Below the pieces are notes generated by a model. That model was not told where the DNA came from, ran no database searches, and saw only the letters and a list, made by a program, of their open reading frames with translations. From the NCBI GenBank assembly GCA_928212115.1, contig CAKMRJ010005523.1:148473292-148537291 (forward strand): DNA of 64,000 nucleotides. The letters are read 5' to 3'. Positions within the stretch are counted from its first letter, which is position 1; the number at the start of each line of letters is the position of its first letter. This document shows positions 11,511-23,583 of this stretch, piece after piece. Position numbers and translations under genes: made by a program. The stretch is from Lactuca virosa. Its lineage: Eukaryota > Streptophyta > Magnoliopsida > Asterales > Asteraceae.

Positions 11511-12483
11511 ATAGGATGGTTATATGTTGGTATGATCTGTTAGACTGGTATCCTGGTAGATAGGATGGTTATATGTTAGTATGATCTGTTAGATTGGTAT
11601 CCTGGTAGATCGGATGTGGTTATGCTTAGTGACCTATAGTTTGGTCTGACTGTCTGTATGCTGGTAGGTGATTACCTGTTATATGTGGACATGATTGATT
11701 GGTAGTTGAGGTTATCCCATCCCGAGGATGATAGGACCCTTGTATGTTGCCTTTATAGACTGTTATATGATTATCTGATATAGGTGCACATGTTTGATTG
11801 GTTATGTTGGCATTCCAACACAATGGTTGATTGGACCCAAAGTATGTTGGCATTCCAACCTGATGGTTGAGGGTCTGGGGTATTTAAACCATGATGGTTG
11901 ATTAGACCCACAGTATGTTGGCATTCCAACCCGATGGTTGAGGGCCTGGGGTATTCCAACCCGATGGTTGATTGGACCCATAGTATGTTGGCAATCCAAC
12001 CCGATGGTTGAGGACCTGGGGTATTCCATCTCGATGGATGATTGGACCGATAGTATCTGTTATATATCTATTGTGTGTGGGCATTCCAACCCAATGGTTG
12101 TGGGCTGATAGTATTCCATCCCGAGGATGATTGGGGTCGTAGTATGTGGGCATTCCAACTCGATGGTTGAGGGCCTGGGGTATTCCATCCCGATGGATGA
12201 TTGGACCCATAGTATGCTATTTGTTATTGTATGTGTATCGTTGTGTGTATGGGTATTTTGGGGGTAACTCACTAAGCCTTCGAGCTTACAGTTTCAGTTT
12301 ATTGTTTCAGGTGCAGCGGATGACCGCGGGAAGGTGAAGGTGTGACCGTACACTTCCTCGATTGATGATTATGATTTCTGGGAACTCTAATGTTTAAATT
12401 ATTTTGAAAACAAATTGTAATAACTGAATGGTTTTAAATGATTTAAAAAGTTTTAAATTGGCTCAAATTTTATGGGTGTTACA
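11511..12483 (+). repeat. 5' LTR of element C (left ~1.4 kb removed by insertion of B)
   Basis: The sequence from ATAGGATGGTTATATG onward parallels the 3' LTR from about 17755 to its end GGGTGTTACA. The missing left part should lie beyond element B. It contains about two units of the 49-bp repeat and an array built from ATTCCAACCCGATGGTTGA / TTGGACCCATAGTATGTTGG. Repeat-driven reading frames on the minus strand (for example 11771-12210) are not genes. Confidence 0.85.
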
Positions 12484-12486
12484 AGT

Positions 12487-12499
12487 TGGTATCAGAGCC
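12487..12499 (+). other. Primer binding site of element C
   Basis: Reads TGGTATCAGAGCC three bases after the LTR end, an exact initiator-methionine-tRNA-type site. The following leader (CTTGGTTTGAGTGAATTGG) is shared with element D on the opposite strand. Confidence 0.9.
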
Positions 12500-13329
12500 T
12501 TGGTTTGAGTGAATTGGAGGAACACTCGTGTGAATCCAGTCTCAAATCAAGGAAAGATTTTCAAAATGATTTTTAAATGGTATTCAAAATAAGTAAAAGA
12601 GGATGCAAAGTGTACGATCAGCTGAAGCCAGTAAGTAGACCCCAAAATACCATGCAGTTATTGATTATGTGATATGTTAAAATAGCATGCTAGTACTAGG
12701 CTAGGGATCTTCAGGAATTGCATGATAAAATTGCCTGATTACATGATTCCTGCTAGCCTCGGGTTTTCCTTATATGAGATTGACATCATTACTGTAGTCG
12801 CTTTTGTATGAATCGCGGCTCTACATAATTAACATCTTATAGCCTGAGAATGTTTGATTTGGCCTTATGTTCTGTTCTTGTTGATTAGGGGCTTAGGGTA
12901 GTATCAGATATTCGAAATTCTATAGGGTCCAGCGTTATGTATGGCTAGCATACACTAGTGGTGCAGGGTTGGTGGAAGTTTCACGGATGGGTGGGTTGTG
13001 TGAGTCTGGGAGGCCAGTTACGAGATATTTAGCATTCCTCTAGGAGTGAGGATTGAGCGCTCGCTATGACTATGTATATTGTTAGGGCGTTGTGATGATA
13101 CTTGAGACAAACATGGGTAGGTGTGGAAGGTAGTATGGGCCCGTACTACTGAAAGCACAGGACCCATACGCATAGCAAGGAAGTCACAACCCCTAGGGTT
13201 GGGTTGGGAGTTGGTCCCCTATCATTATATAGATTATCAGAGATCTTTCTGGTGTCTTACCAGAGTGGTGGTAACAAGACGTCTTTAGGCCGGATCCAGG
13301 TTAGAATCGGGAGCTGGCAGCCAGGATAG

Positions 13330-13560
13330 GCCAGCATTTTCAGAGGATCGTGTTAGTGAGATCATCCGGGAGGAGGTGATCAAGATTGTCTGGGTACAGT
13401 TGCCGAAGATGTTCGGATCTATTAAGACCTCCATGGTTGAGTATTTCTACGAGCGATATGCAGCCATTGCGGAGACAGTTACCGCGATAGCTTTAGCAGC
13501 TGTAACGACGGCAAGGGGAGGAGCTGGTCGAGTTTTCCAGTACTGGGACATATTCTGATG
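13330..13560 (+). pseudogene. gag N-terminal remnant of element C
   Basis: The short frame from 13376 includes LPKMFGSIKTSMVEYFYERY and then AAIAETVTAIALAAVTTARGG. This aligns by eye with the start of element B gag (IPEMFGSIKTTLIETFDERY, AVTEATAATATAAVAAARP). Nothing downstream continues the capsid. It shows that C derives from a B-like chromovirus and has lost most of gag. Confidence 0.6.
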
Positions 13561-16342
13561 AGCGGAGGGCTACAATTACTTGAGATCAGGGAGATATTCT
13601 GTATTCATGATATTCTGCAGGCTGAGTGGGAGTGGCTATCACAGGAGTGTATGGGTTTGAGGCTTCGGGGGTTTTTCTCGAGGCCGGAATGCGAGTCGCG
13701 GGGACTCCAGAAAAGAGTGATGATTATGTTCAGCTGGGGTTTTGCAGCTAAAAGTGGAATGGTTAGTTGATGGATTGGACTGTCGTTGTATAGGGCAAGT
13801 ATTGTCCCCTTTTCAGTTTTTTTGAGCTCGAAGAAGTGAGAAGGCTTGTGACCCCAGGATCAGTTTGTATTCCAGCTCGGGGTCAATTGGTTGCAGGGAT
13901 TGGCGACATTATTTCAGCATCGGTGAGCGCAGGTGGGTCGATGTGGCATAAGTATTTTGTGAGGTTCGGTTTGCCTCGGATCTCTTGTATCAGGGTGGTA
14001 AGGATTGATTGTGCAACCTATTGCACTTTTGGGATTATAGACTATGTTTGGGGAGCAATTGTAGCCCGGTTTAGGGCAGAGATTGCTTCAGTTACTGCAG
14101 TTCAGCTGTGGATGTTTGAGCGGGTGAGTGAGTCAGGGTGTGAACCCTGAATGGAATGGTTTCTAGAGCCCGAGAGCGGGAGACTCGTTTGGAACACCTT
14201 TGGGAAAAAAGGATATAATGTGGGAGGTCAGCGGATAGGGTTCCACAGGATGGTTATTCAGCATTGTCAGGAATCAATGGTTTTAGTAACCGTTATTGAT
14301 TGCCAGATGAAGGCTCCAAAGGAAGTAGCTCATTGCTGAGGTATTAGATGGAGTATTTGTCTTTTGGTCTGTAGGACTTGAGTGAGGGTTCATTCAAACA
14401 TTAGTGACTATCGGTTTCACTGGGATTCAGGAAGTGTTCATCTGGTTCTTAGAAGTGTGTGATCAATTAGGATTGGCTAGTATTGGAGCAATATTTAGAA
14501 GAGTTGGTTGTTATCAGATCGATCGTTGGAAAGTAAGAAAGATTGGGAATTCTCCAATTTTCATGTATTGTGAAGACTTAGTCGAATCTAAGTGGGGGAA
14601 AATCGTCCTGGGATACAGAATCAGGAGCGGTGTTGAAATGGGATAAGTTTCACATCATTGTTAGGAAGGAAGACAACCCAAGTGGCTGTTTGGGTTGGGG
14701 GTTGTGTTGGTTGGGGGTTCGGTAAGACTCCCCAGCATAAGAAGCACGCCATCTTGGTGCTTGATAGCGGAATTTGGGGAACCAGGTTGGAGTTCTAGTC
14801 GTGTATTGAGTTCAGTTCGAGTTTTTGGTCGAGGGTGTGCTCGACTCTGAGGGTTTTTGGATTGATAGATGGAGGGTTTTATTAGCTGTCGGGGCTCGGC
14901 AGTGCTTTCAGCTCGGGTGTGTGAGTTACTTAGTATATGTGGTTAACACGTGGGTCAGGGTACAAACCACAGATTTCCGAGAGGGTAGACGATCGACATG
15001 AGGCCTAGGGTTATGCTAGCGTTAGAGTCCACGGAATGGATCAGGAGTTCGGAACCCCAAGTGGGTGAGAACAGTCTGCATAGGAAAGATCACCAGGAGG
15101 GGTGGTCCAAGGGATGCTCAACAGTTTAGATCGGTCCAGACAGACTGAACGCCTGGTGAGGCGGTTCAGTCATGTTGAAGACTCCGTATGTGTTAGTAGA
15201 TCTATGTGCAGGTATTGAGTATGCTGTTATGCTATAGCAATCAGTAGGTCTGTCCCCAACTATTGAACATGCTGATGGAGTATGATGAAGACTTTGTATG
15301 GGTTTTGTTAGTTATATGATCAAATTCTGAGTATATACGTGTTATGGGGTAGCAACTTGTTCTGCAGGTGGATAGTGTAGGGTGAGGTTTCAGCACTGTG
15401 ACACTTGTTGGTGTTGTGAAGGACATTGATTAGGCCTTCTTGGGTAATGGAGGAGGTGAGTACCTCCAGGATGGAGTGTTGGACATCTGAAGTGACGAAC
15501 GCGGTGTCGATAGGTTATCGGGAGCTTTCCAGTCATAGGCTATGGGCATAGAGATTGTGTTGGTTACGTCTCTTGTAGGAGCACGTTCGGAAGGGATGTA
15601 TTGTTGAGATTCGGGGGAGTTGCACTCGGTTGTGACGAATCAGAGGATTGTGGATGATACACAAGGATAGATCCTTGGATCTCAAGTTATGAGTAGACCC
15701 GGGTTATGTATTTAGTGGTATTCCAATCTAGGGTATTCCATCCTGAGGATGACCGGACCCTATGCTTGATTGGACCTGATATGTTTGGTATTCCAACCCG
15801 AGGGTTGATTGGGACAAACATGTGTGGGTATACGAGGGTATTTCATCCTAGGGATGACTGGACCTGTCGTAGGCATGCCTGGTATTCCAGCCCGAGGCTG
15901 ATTGGGCCAGGCATGAGTGTTCGTGTTTATTAGTGGATTGATTATGGATGATATTCTAGGAGCTGAAGGACGCATTATCCTGTCAACACAAAGGGGTTCG
16001 CTTCAGGAAGAGGGAAAGTTGGGTATCCGATACTTTAGATCATCAGGATTTTGTCAGGTTGGCAAAGTGGCATGCAGGTTAAACCTTTTGAAAAGGTTCG
16101 GTTGGATTCTCATCGCTTTTCACGTTTGGCAGCTGCAAAGGCGCAAATTGGATGAGTAGGCGGTTGTATCGTTGGGTGATGTTCAGGTCGGAGAGCACTT
16201 GAATTATGTAGGGAAACCAGTGGCAGCATCGGAAAGGATCCGAGTAGACTTGGGAGCCAGAGTCCAAGATGCGGGAGCATTATCGTGAATGGTTCGCCGC
16301 AGCAGGCTTCGAGGACGAAGCCTAGTTTAAGTGGGGGAGAGT
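13561..16342 (+). other. Non-coding interior of element C
   Basis: About 2.8 kb with only short frames and no protease, RT, RNase H or integrase motif that I can recognise. At 15705-15910 there is a diverged copy of the LTR-type array (GGTATTCCAACCCGAGGGTTGATTGG and variants), unusual for an internal region. The last 60 bp carry the chromovirus-like terminal codons and the polypurine tract AAGTGGGGGAGAG. Confidence 0.6.
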
Positions 16343-17727
16343 TGTAACATCCCATTTTTCCAGTAGCTCCAAATTCATCCCTCGGATTTCAATTAGGTCA
16401 TTATGGCCCTTGATTTAGAAGGAAGTGGCAAAAGGACACCCTAGTGGCAAAATGGTAAGTTTGGAGACTTAAGTAGTACGTCGGGTGTACATGTGGTACG
16501 CTAAGCATACTAGGGCGTGCCCAAGTACGCTGGGCGTACGTGTGCCAGGATGGAACCCTAACTTTTAGGGTTTGTGTAGTATTTAAGCACCTTATGGTCC
16601 ATACCCTCTCATCTCTTTTAGCCTCCACACCTCCCTCAGCCGTCTTGAGAGAACCCTAGCCTCCTAGTGACCATTCTTGATCTTATAAGTGTGTTTTTGG
16701 TGCCTTCAAGAAGGAGCTTGTGCATCAAGGAGCCAAGGAGGGAAGATTGGCTTGTGGATCTTGGTTCATCATCTGTTTTGGAAGCTCCAGAAGGTAAAAA
16801 AGCTTGGAAGTTTATGCTTGTATGAGATAGATCTGGTCATTCTAGCTTTATGGAAACATTATTGTCCTAAAAGTCCCAAAATGGTGCATGTTATGTTTTG
16901 GACGAAATGGGCTGTCCTTTCAGACCCTTGTTGAGGTCTTAAGTGGTAAAAATGAGTTCCCAATGGCTTAAGATGTCTCATGCATGTAGTAGAAAGGTCT
17001 TAATGGATTAATACCTTGGGTTAAGAGCTTTCTGGACGTCCCAAGTGATAAAGTTCGAGACATTATGGTTCCCAGACACTTTTGGTCAATGGATCTGAAA
17101 TATGGGCTTAAGTGCTTAAGCCATTAAGCACTTAGGAGAGTTTTGGTTCAGTCATGAGTACGCCCCGCGTAAATCCAGTACGCCCAACGTACTGGGTCAA
17201 CCACACCGATGGTGGTTAACATCGGGAGAGTACGCCCAGCGTAACAGAGGAGTACGCCCCGCGTACTTCCTCTGTTGGGCTTGTGTCATTTGGGCTTCGG
17301 GTTTTGGGCTGTGTTTGGACTAGATGGGCTTGGGCTTTGCTGGACTCTCTAAATAATTGGATTTGGGCTAAGTTTTGATAACGGATCTTGGATTGAGGCC
17401 CAATTAGGAAGTTGGGCCCAATTTGGTAAATTGGGCCAATAATGGGCTTTGCATAAGGACTTTCAAGTCAAGGACTTGGTATTGGACTTTGGACCAATAA
17501 ACAGAATAGACTTAATGAGTTGTGTGGACCCTTAGTCAAGATTGTTATGTTGTGTAATCACTTGGTTTTATTATATGGATACTTTGGGATCATTGGTGAG
17601 GCGGTGATTCAGGAGTTCGACTCTTCAGTTCGGATCTGACGTTGCAAGGTGAGTTGTTCTCACTGTACTCAAGGGTCTAAGGCACCAAGGTCGTCCCTTT
17701 GATTTGTTATTTGGGATTGTTACTGTT

Positions 17728-18060
17728 ATGATCTGTTAGATCGGTATCCTGGTAGATAGGATGGTTATATGCTGGTATGATATGTTAGCTCGGTATCCTG
17801 GTAGATAGGATGGTTATATGCTGGTATGATATGTTAGATCGGTATCCTGGTAGATAGGATGGTTATATGCTGGTATGATATGTTAGCTCGGTATCCTGGT
17901 AGATAGGATGGTTATATGCTGGTATGATATGTTAGCTCGGTATCCTGGTAGATAGGATGGTCATATGTTGGTATGATCTGTTAGATCAGTATCCTGGTAG
18001 ATAGGATGGTTATATATTAGTATGATCTGTTAAATCGGTATCCTGGTAGATCGAATGTGG
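17728..18060 (+). repeat. 49-bp tandem repeat in LTR C, about 6-7 units
   Basis: The unit contains GGTATCCTGGTAGATAGGAT and then GGTTATATGCTGGTATGAT. Successive units start about every 49 bp from 17728. Units 2-5 are nearly identical, whereas edge units diverge, the pattern of recent internal growth. Only about two units survive in the 5' LTR (11511-11620), though that copy is truncated. Confidence 0.85.
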
Positions 18061-18149
18061 TTATGCTTAGTGACCTATAGTTTGATCTGACTGTCTGTAT
18101 GCTGGTAGGAGATTACCTGTTATATGTGCACATGATTGATTGGTAGTTG

Positions 18150-18700
18150 AGGGTATTCCATCCCGAGGATGATAGGACCCTTGTATGTTGTCTTTTTAGA
18201 CTGTTATATGATTATTTGATATAGGTGCACATGTTTGATTGGTTATGTTGGCATTCCAACCCGATGGTGGAGGGCTTGGGGTATTCCAACCCGATGATTG
18301 ATTGGACCCATATTATGTTGGCATTCCAACCCGATGGTTGAGGGCCTGGGGTATTCCAACCCGATAGTTGATTGGACCCATAGTATGTTGGCATTCCAAC
18401 CCGATGGTTGAGGGCCTGGAGTATTCCAACCCAATGGTTGATTGGACCCATAGTATGTTGACATTCCAACCCAACGGTTGAGGACCTAGGGTATTCCATC
18501 CTGGTGGATGATTGGACCCATAGTATCTGTTATATATGTATTGTGTGAAGGCATTCCAACCCGATGGTTGTGGGCCGAGAGTATTCCATCCCGAGGATGA
18601 TTGGACTCATAGTATGTGGGCATTCCAACCCGATGGTTGAGGGCCTGGGGTATTCCAACCCGATGGATGATTGGACCCATAGTATGTTGTTTGTTATTGT
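18150..18700 (+). repeat. ATTCCAACCCGATGG-type array in LTR C
   Basis: A run of ~30-35-bp modules alternates 'GGCATTCCAACCCGATGGTTGAGGGCC' with 'TATTCCAACCCGATGGTTGATTGGACCCATAGTATGTT' (given here as modules, each imperfect). The same modules occur in LTR C1 (11800-12215), inside C (15705-15910) and, inverted, in LTR H (53620-53755). Confidence 0.8.
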
Positions 18701-18953
18701 ATGTGTATCGTTGTGTGTATGGGTATTTTGGGGGTAACTCACTAAGTCTTCGAGCTTACAGTTTCAGTTTATTGTTTCAGGTGCAGCGGACGACCGCGGG
18801 AAGGCGAAGGCGTGACCGTACACTTCCTGGATTGATGATTATGATTTCTGGGACTTATGATGTTTAAATTATTTTGAAAACAAATTGTAATAACTGAATG
18901 GTTTTAAATGATGTAAAAAATTTTAAATTGGCTTGAATTTTATGGTTGTTACA

Positions 18954-19143
18954 ACATGAATTGGAGAATCAGTTGGGCAGGAAAATCAAGATACTTCGAT
19001 CTGATTGAGGTGAAGAGTACCTTAGTCTTGAATTCCACGACTACCTCAAGGAATGCAGAATAGTCTCGCAATTGACGCCACGCAGGACACCGCAGTTGAA
19101 TGGTGTAGCTGAGAGGCGTAATCGAACCTTGTTGGACATGGTT
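18954..19143 (+). pseudogene. Copia element E, island 1: integrase fragment
   Basis: Translated in one frame it gives NQLGRKIKILRSD, stop, GEEYLSLEFHDYLKEC, then SQLTPRRTPQLNGVAERRNR and TLLDMVR. This is the core of a copia integrase including the D of RSD and the E of NGVAERRNRT. The stop after RSD is TGA where the family has arginine (CGA). The frame resumes in island 2 after the Athila-type element F. The two halves together prove that F is inserted in this gene. Confidence 0.85.
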
Positions 19144-20753
19144 CGTTAGATGCATTTTATATGCATCTTTTAGCACAATTTCCTACGTATTTCACTATAA
19201 AAAGCTAACTAATTCCTGATTATTGTTATGTATTTTGTGCTTCATGATCATTTTGAAGAATGCCCGTACTGCTCACGTTTGTTATGACTTTTCAGGGCCA
19301 TTTGGAGCACATGGATGATTGCGCAAGTTCAGGATGCGTTTGTGGATGCTTTGGAGCTTAAATGGAGTCTAGACCAAGGAGGGATACTGGGAAAATGATC
19401 AAGAACTGCTTGGAAGGAGGAACGGCGATCAAAAGAGCCAAAAAAAGTAACATGCGATCGCATCTTGTCTCCTTGCGATCGCAGGTATTCCTTTGCAGTC
19501 GCAGGTTGGATCGCAGGTTGCCTTTGAGGTTTTGTCGAGCAAAAAAATTCATCAGCTTAGAAAAAAAAGAAACATGCGATCGCAGGTTGTACCCTTGCGA
19601 TCACAGGTTGGTCAATTTGCATCGAAATGGCAACGTACTTCATTAAAATATCCCGTGACATGTTTTTGGGTGATACATGCGATCGCAAGTATGCCCTTTG
19701 CGATCACATGTACGGCGTTTTGACAGCTAGATGTATAAATACAGCCTGATACTCTTCCAGTAACCCTAATTGGCAATTCATGGCGATTCAGAGGCGATTT
19801 TCAGAGGTTTTCAAGTGAAGAACGCAGATCTAAAGGAGACAATTCGATTTTTATTCCTAGTTTAGTAACATTTATCGTTTAGATTCTATTTCCACTGTTT
19901 GTAATCCGTTTTATCCATGTCAGGCTAAAAACTCATATTTCAGTTTCGCAAGACGTAACCTTTTCGTATGATTAATCATCAGGCACTATGCTTGACTATG
20001 ATTACTGTTTAGTTTGATCAATTATGTGTTAAATTGAGTGTTTGATTTTAATTTCAGTTTCTGTTGGCCACTTAAATTGTTTGTGAATCATTCTAGTCAT
20101 CTAATTGTTTAGATCCGTAATTGTCTAGATTAATTAGTAAAAAGTGACAAGTATTAGATTAATTCTGAGATTAGGGTTAAGTCTGATATGAATTGATCAA
20201 ACAAGTTCTAACGCCTCCGAGCTTATGAGAGGTATTGAACTTTACTGGGAATTACACTGTGTATAATGCAACTTTTCTATGTTAATCAAGAGCTTGTTTG
20301 ATTAATTTAGTAAAAAGTTAGGTTTAATTCAAATAACTTATTTTGATTAAACAATTTTTTGTAACAAAGGTCATTAGAGCTTGTTAATGAACTTTAGTAC
20401 CATTTTAAACAAGTGCATAGTCAAATATTGTGTTGAAGGTTAATTATATGATTAGGGGAGTCACCGCGAAACTAGAACTGCTTTCTCTTATTTGAATTTT
20501 CATCACTTTAAATTTAGTCATTTTCTTGTCATTTTCAATTTCTGTTAGTTTAATTTTCAGAAATAACCCCCCCCCCCCTTTTATGTTCATTGCATTCATC
20601 AAGAATCAGTTCACACCTTACGCAAAGAGGTGTAAACATTAGGACGTGTCCCTGAGGATTCGACCCTGCTTACCTGTACTACCTGTTAGTTCAATAAAGC
20701 AGTTTATCTTATATTTTTGTTTGTTTAAATCGTGTATGACAGCGGTATTAACA
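19144..20753 (+). repeat. 5' LTR of element F
   Basis: Matches 30324-31918 nearly base for base, including AGATGCATTTTATATGCATC near the start and GACAGCGGTATTAA at the end. A TATA box (TATAAATA) is at 19734-19741. Upstream are palindromes TGCGATCGCA at 19453, 19474, 19575 and 19678, with one- or two-base variants at 19494, 19596 and 19699. A poly-C run near 20570 differs in length from that in the 3' LTR. Confidence 0.92.
19453..19741 (+). promoter_or_regulatory. Paired-palindrome array and TATA box of LTR F (5')
   Basis: Pairs start at 19453/19474, 19575/19596 and 19678/19699, each exactly 21 bp apart. An extra copy at 19494 stretches the first interval to 122 bp, and the second is 103 bp. 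The last palindrome ends about 26 bp before TATAAATA. Being seen in both LTRs and inside the element, the layout is not chance. Promoter function is inferred from the TATA box and position. Confidence 0.7.
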
Positions 20754-20797
20754 AATTGTCGTCGTTGCCAGGGACACGGTGAAACACTAATAGTTTT
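20754..20797 (+). other. Primer binding zone and short leader of element F
   Basis: The LTR end is followed by AATTGTCGTCGTTGCCAGGG. The TCGTTGCCAGGGAC part resembles the sequence that follows the LTR in Athila elements. The tRNA used is not certain. The gag ATG is only ~40 bp further on. Confidence 0.6.
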
Positions 20798-22560
20798 ATG
20801 CCAAGATCTTCACGTACAGGTGATCTGACTTTTGATCCAGAGATTGAGAAGACTGCTAGGAAGCTAAAGAAGGAGGCAAAACTCCAGAAGCAACAAGCAG
20901 GAATCTCAGCCTCCCCCCCCCCTCACATTCCAAAACACCCACACCACAAGGCACTCCCTTGTGGAACGAATCTGAAACCTCATTTCAACCTTTCCCAAAA
21001 GCACCACCTACCTCACCAATTAACAGCTCGTTCAAAACCTACTCCTCACCATCTTCAGACAAACCCGAACTCACAGACTCTTTTTGAAACTGACACAGAA
21101 TTCACCATGAGTGACAACGGAGACGATGCTGAAAAGACTCTATGAGAATGGGCAACACAAGAGGTTACCCAGCAACCTTTGTGTATCACCTTTCCAGAGG
21201 CTCAAAACTTTGAGCTCAAATCCGGTTTAATCCATTTGTTGCCCCCATTCCGAGGCCTTGAGAATGAATATCCTCACAAATTTCTCAAGGAATTCCATGT
21301 CGTCTGTTCTGGAATGAAGCCCCATACGGTTACTGAAGACCATATCAAATTAAGGGCATTCCCCTTCTCAGTTCAAGATGCAGCAAAGGAATGGCTATAT
21401 GACCTCCCGTCTGGTTCAATAACAAGCTGGAACGAACTCGCCAAACTTTTTCTAGAAAAATATTTTCCTGAGGCGAAGGTGTCAAATCTACGCAGAGAGA
21501 TTCTAAATAGAGGCTCTCCTTATTGGGAGCGATTCAAGAAGCTGTTAGTCAAATGCCCACAACATGGCATTAGTGATTATCAGTTGTATCAGTGTTTCTC
21601 CGAAGGATTGATACCTATGGAGAGGCGACTTATAAATGCATCAAGTGGAGGGTCACTTTCAGACATGACACCAACAGAGATCAGGGCATAAATAGAGAAA
21701 TTGGCCAATGAATCAAAACATTCAACAACTGAGGAAGAGTGGTACCCAGACCATACAAGAGGAGTTAAGGAGATGAGCAATCCCCACCTGGAATCCCAGA
21801 TTTCAGAATTGACTAAAGTTGTCCTTTTGTTGACAAAAGAAAAAGGTATTGAACCAAAGTTCAAACCTTGTGGGATTTGCTGCAAAACCGGGCACCCAAC
21901 TGATATGTGCCCACTACTTCAAGAAGGTACTAAAGTTGTGCAGGCTATGGGAGGATTTCAGCAAAGGACATTTGATCAACATCGCAACAACCAAGCTTGG
22001 GGAGGGCCTCAAAATAACAATTTATAGCCAAGACCTCAACAGAACTTTCAGCAAAAAAAACCAATACCAAGCTCCACCTGGGTTTCAGCAATCCTTTCAG
22101 CAGAATCAGCACCAAAGCAATTTTCAGCAACCACCTGTTCAAATCACAAGCTAGCAGTTCCATCATGTCTTTAGAAGACATAGTTAAAAGTCTTGCTACC
22201 AGTACCCAAGCTTTCAAAAAATGAAACAAAGTCCAGCATCAAAAATCTGGAGCAGCAGGTATCACAACTCGTGAACTCCATGAGCAAACTAGAACCACAA
22301 ACCCAAGGAAAATTCCCATCTCAGACTGAGAAGAACCCGAAGCACAATGCTTGTGCTGTCACCCTCAGAAGTGGTAAAAACTACAAAGGACCAGATCAGC
22401 AAGAAGACGAGGAAGAAGAGATCGTGGTTGAGCAAGAATCTGAGGCAACTGAAGAGGTGCAGAAAAAAGATAGACCTGCTGAAGCTGAAGTGAAAATTAC
22501 CCCTCCTCCTTTTCCCTCAAAACTGAAAAACATCAAAAAGAAAAGGAAGATAAAGAGATT
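20798..22560 (+). pseudogene. gag of element F, broken
   Basis: Begins MPRSSRTGDLTFDPEIEKTA, followed by a lysine- and proline-rich stretch. The capsid core starts near 21215 (LIHLLPPFRGLENEYPHKFL, then CSGMKPHTV, FPFSVQDAAKEWLYDLP, WNELAKLFLEKYFP). A knuckle-like CGICCKTGHPTDMCP is near 21860. In-frame stops are a TGA at 21143 (CGA expected) and a TAA at 21689 (CAA expected). There is a stop near 22025 and at least one frame change before 22193. Without these it would be one ~590-codon frame that runs into pol. Confidence 0.85.
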
Positions 22561-23583
22561 ATGGATTTCTTCAGAAAGGTTGAGGTAAATATTCCCCTTC
22601 TAGATGCAATTAAACAACTACCCCGATATGCTAAATTTTTAAAAGATTTATGTACTTCAAAAAGAAAATTAAAAGGAAACGAAACAGTTAAAGTAAGCGA
22701 GAATGTTTCAGCTGTTTTAAAGAAAAGGCTACCCCCAAAGTGCAAGGATCCAGGAGTATTTACTGTTCCTTGCAAGTTGGGGAACCTTTCAGTTCCACGA
22801 GCTATGTTGGACTTAGGAGCTTCTATAAATGTTTTTCCATACTCACTTTTTAAAACTATCGGGTTCGGGCCTTTAAAAAGAACAGGAGTCATCATTCAGT
22901 TAGCTGATCGTTCTCTGGTGCACCCAAAAGGTGTGCTGGAAGACGTTTTGGTTCAAGTGAATGAACTCATATTCCTAGCTGATTTCTATGTTTTGGATAT
23001 GGGAGATGACGACTCACCAAACTCAGGTTCCATTCTTTTGGGGAGACCATTTTCAAAAACTGCCAGAACTAAAATAGATGTTTATGATGATACCCTTTCA
23101 ATGGAATTTGATGGTGAAGTTATCAACTTCAATATTTATGATGCCATGCGTTATCCTGATGATGTTTCAGCCCTTAATTTTATTGATGTAATTGAACCAC
23201 TAACTGCAGAATATTTTGAGGTTTCTAACCGTGAGTCACTAGCATTAGTGCTCCACAGAAATTTGTCTATTAATGCAGCTCAAGTTATATCAGAAAATTA
23301 TGTGGTTGATAGAGAAGTTCAAGAGATGGTAGCTCATATGGACCAGCAGAGAAAGTTGAGTTATGGTACCCAAACTCTTAAATTACCAATTTCTAACTCC
23401 AAGATTTTTCCTTCTGTAGTGCAAGCCCCCATCTTGGAGATGAAGACACTTCCAGAACACCTGAAATATGCATATCTTGGAGAAAAAGAAACATTACCAG
23501 TTATCATATCCAACAATTTGTCAGAAAAAGAAGAGTTAGAGCTGATTAGAATTCTGAAGGAGTATAAAAGCGCAATTGGGTAG
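22561..23583 (+). pseudogene. Protease region of element F pol
   Basis: An open frame of 340 codons starts MDFFRKVEVNIPLLDAIKQL, a conserved Athila segment just before protease. The aspartic protease motif is MLDLGASINVFPYSLF (about residues 77-92), then LADRSLVHPKGVLEDVLVQV and SILLGRPF. The frame stops at TAG in EYKSAIG-stop-TIADIKGLS, where tryptophan (TGG) is expected, so it is a G-to-A change. RT continues beyond in the same order. Confidence 0.85.

Larger units (their letters stand above)
11511..18953 (+). mobile_element. Ty3/gypsy element C, two LTRs, no recognisable polymerase
   Basis: A partial 5' LTR (11511-12483), a primer binding site, 3.8 kb of interior and a full 3' LTR (16343-18953) are in order on the plus strand. 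The end of the interior, TTCGAGGACGAAGCCTAG followed by a purine tract AAGTGGGGGAGAG, matches the last codons and polypurine tract of the related chromovirus H. The interior shows a short gag remnant and no RT or integrase, so C is a degenerate or non-autonomous member of the lineage. It is inserted in the integrase gene of copia E; the 5 bp to its right are ACATG. Confidence 0.8.
16343..18953 (+). repeat. 3' LTR of element C
   Basis: Starts TGTAACATCCC after the polypurine tract and ends GGTTGTTACA (2611 bp). Palindromes of the form GTACGC-N3-GCGTAC lie at 16476, 16496 and 16525, 40-105 bp upstream of TATTTAAG (16580-16587). A second set lies at 17158/17178 and 17230/17252. The array of 49-bp units is at 17728-18060 and the ATTCCAACCCGATGG array at about 18150-18700. 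Confidence 0.88.

Noticed and set aside
11771..12272. Overlapping minus-strand frames with repeated 'GWNTPGPQPSGWNANI'-like peptides (also 18212-18742)
   Set aside because: They come from reading the LTR C tandem array in different frames; three frames are open at once and nothing is conserved beyond the repeat.
12487..12499. tRNA-like matches at LTR edges
   Set aside because: They are 13-bp primer binding sites complementary to the initiator tRNA 3' end, not tRNA genes; no cloverleaf.
19453..19710. GCGATCGC-rich DNA as cyanobacterial (HIP1-like) contamination or plastid insert
   Set aside because: The motif lies in clear Athila LTRs and is repeated in both LTRs and the interior; the rest is typical plant repeat.
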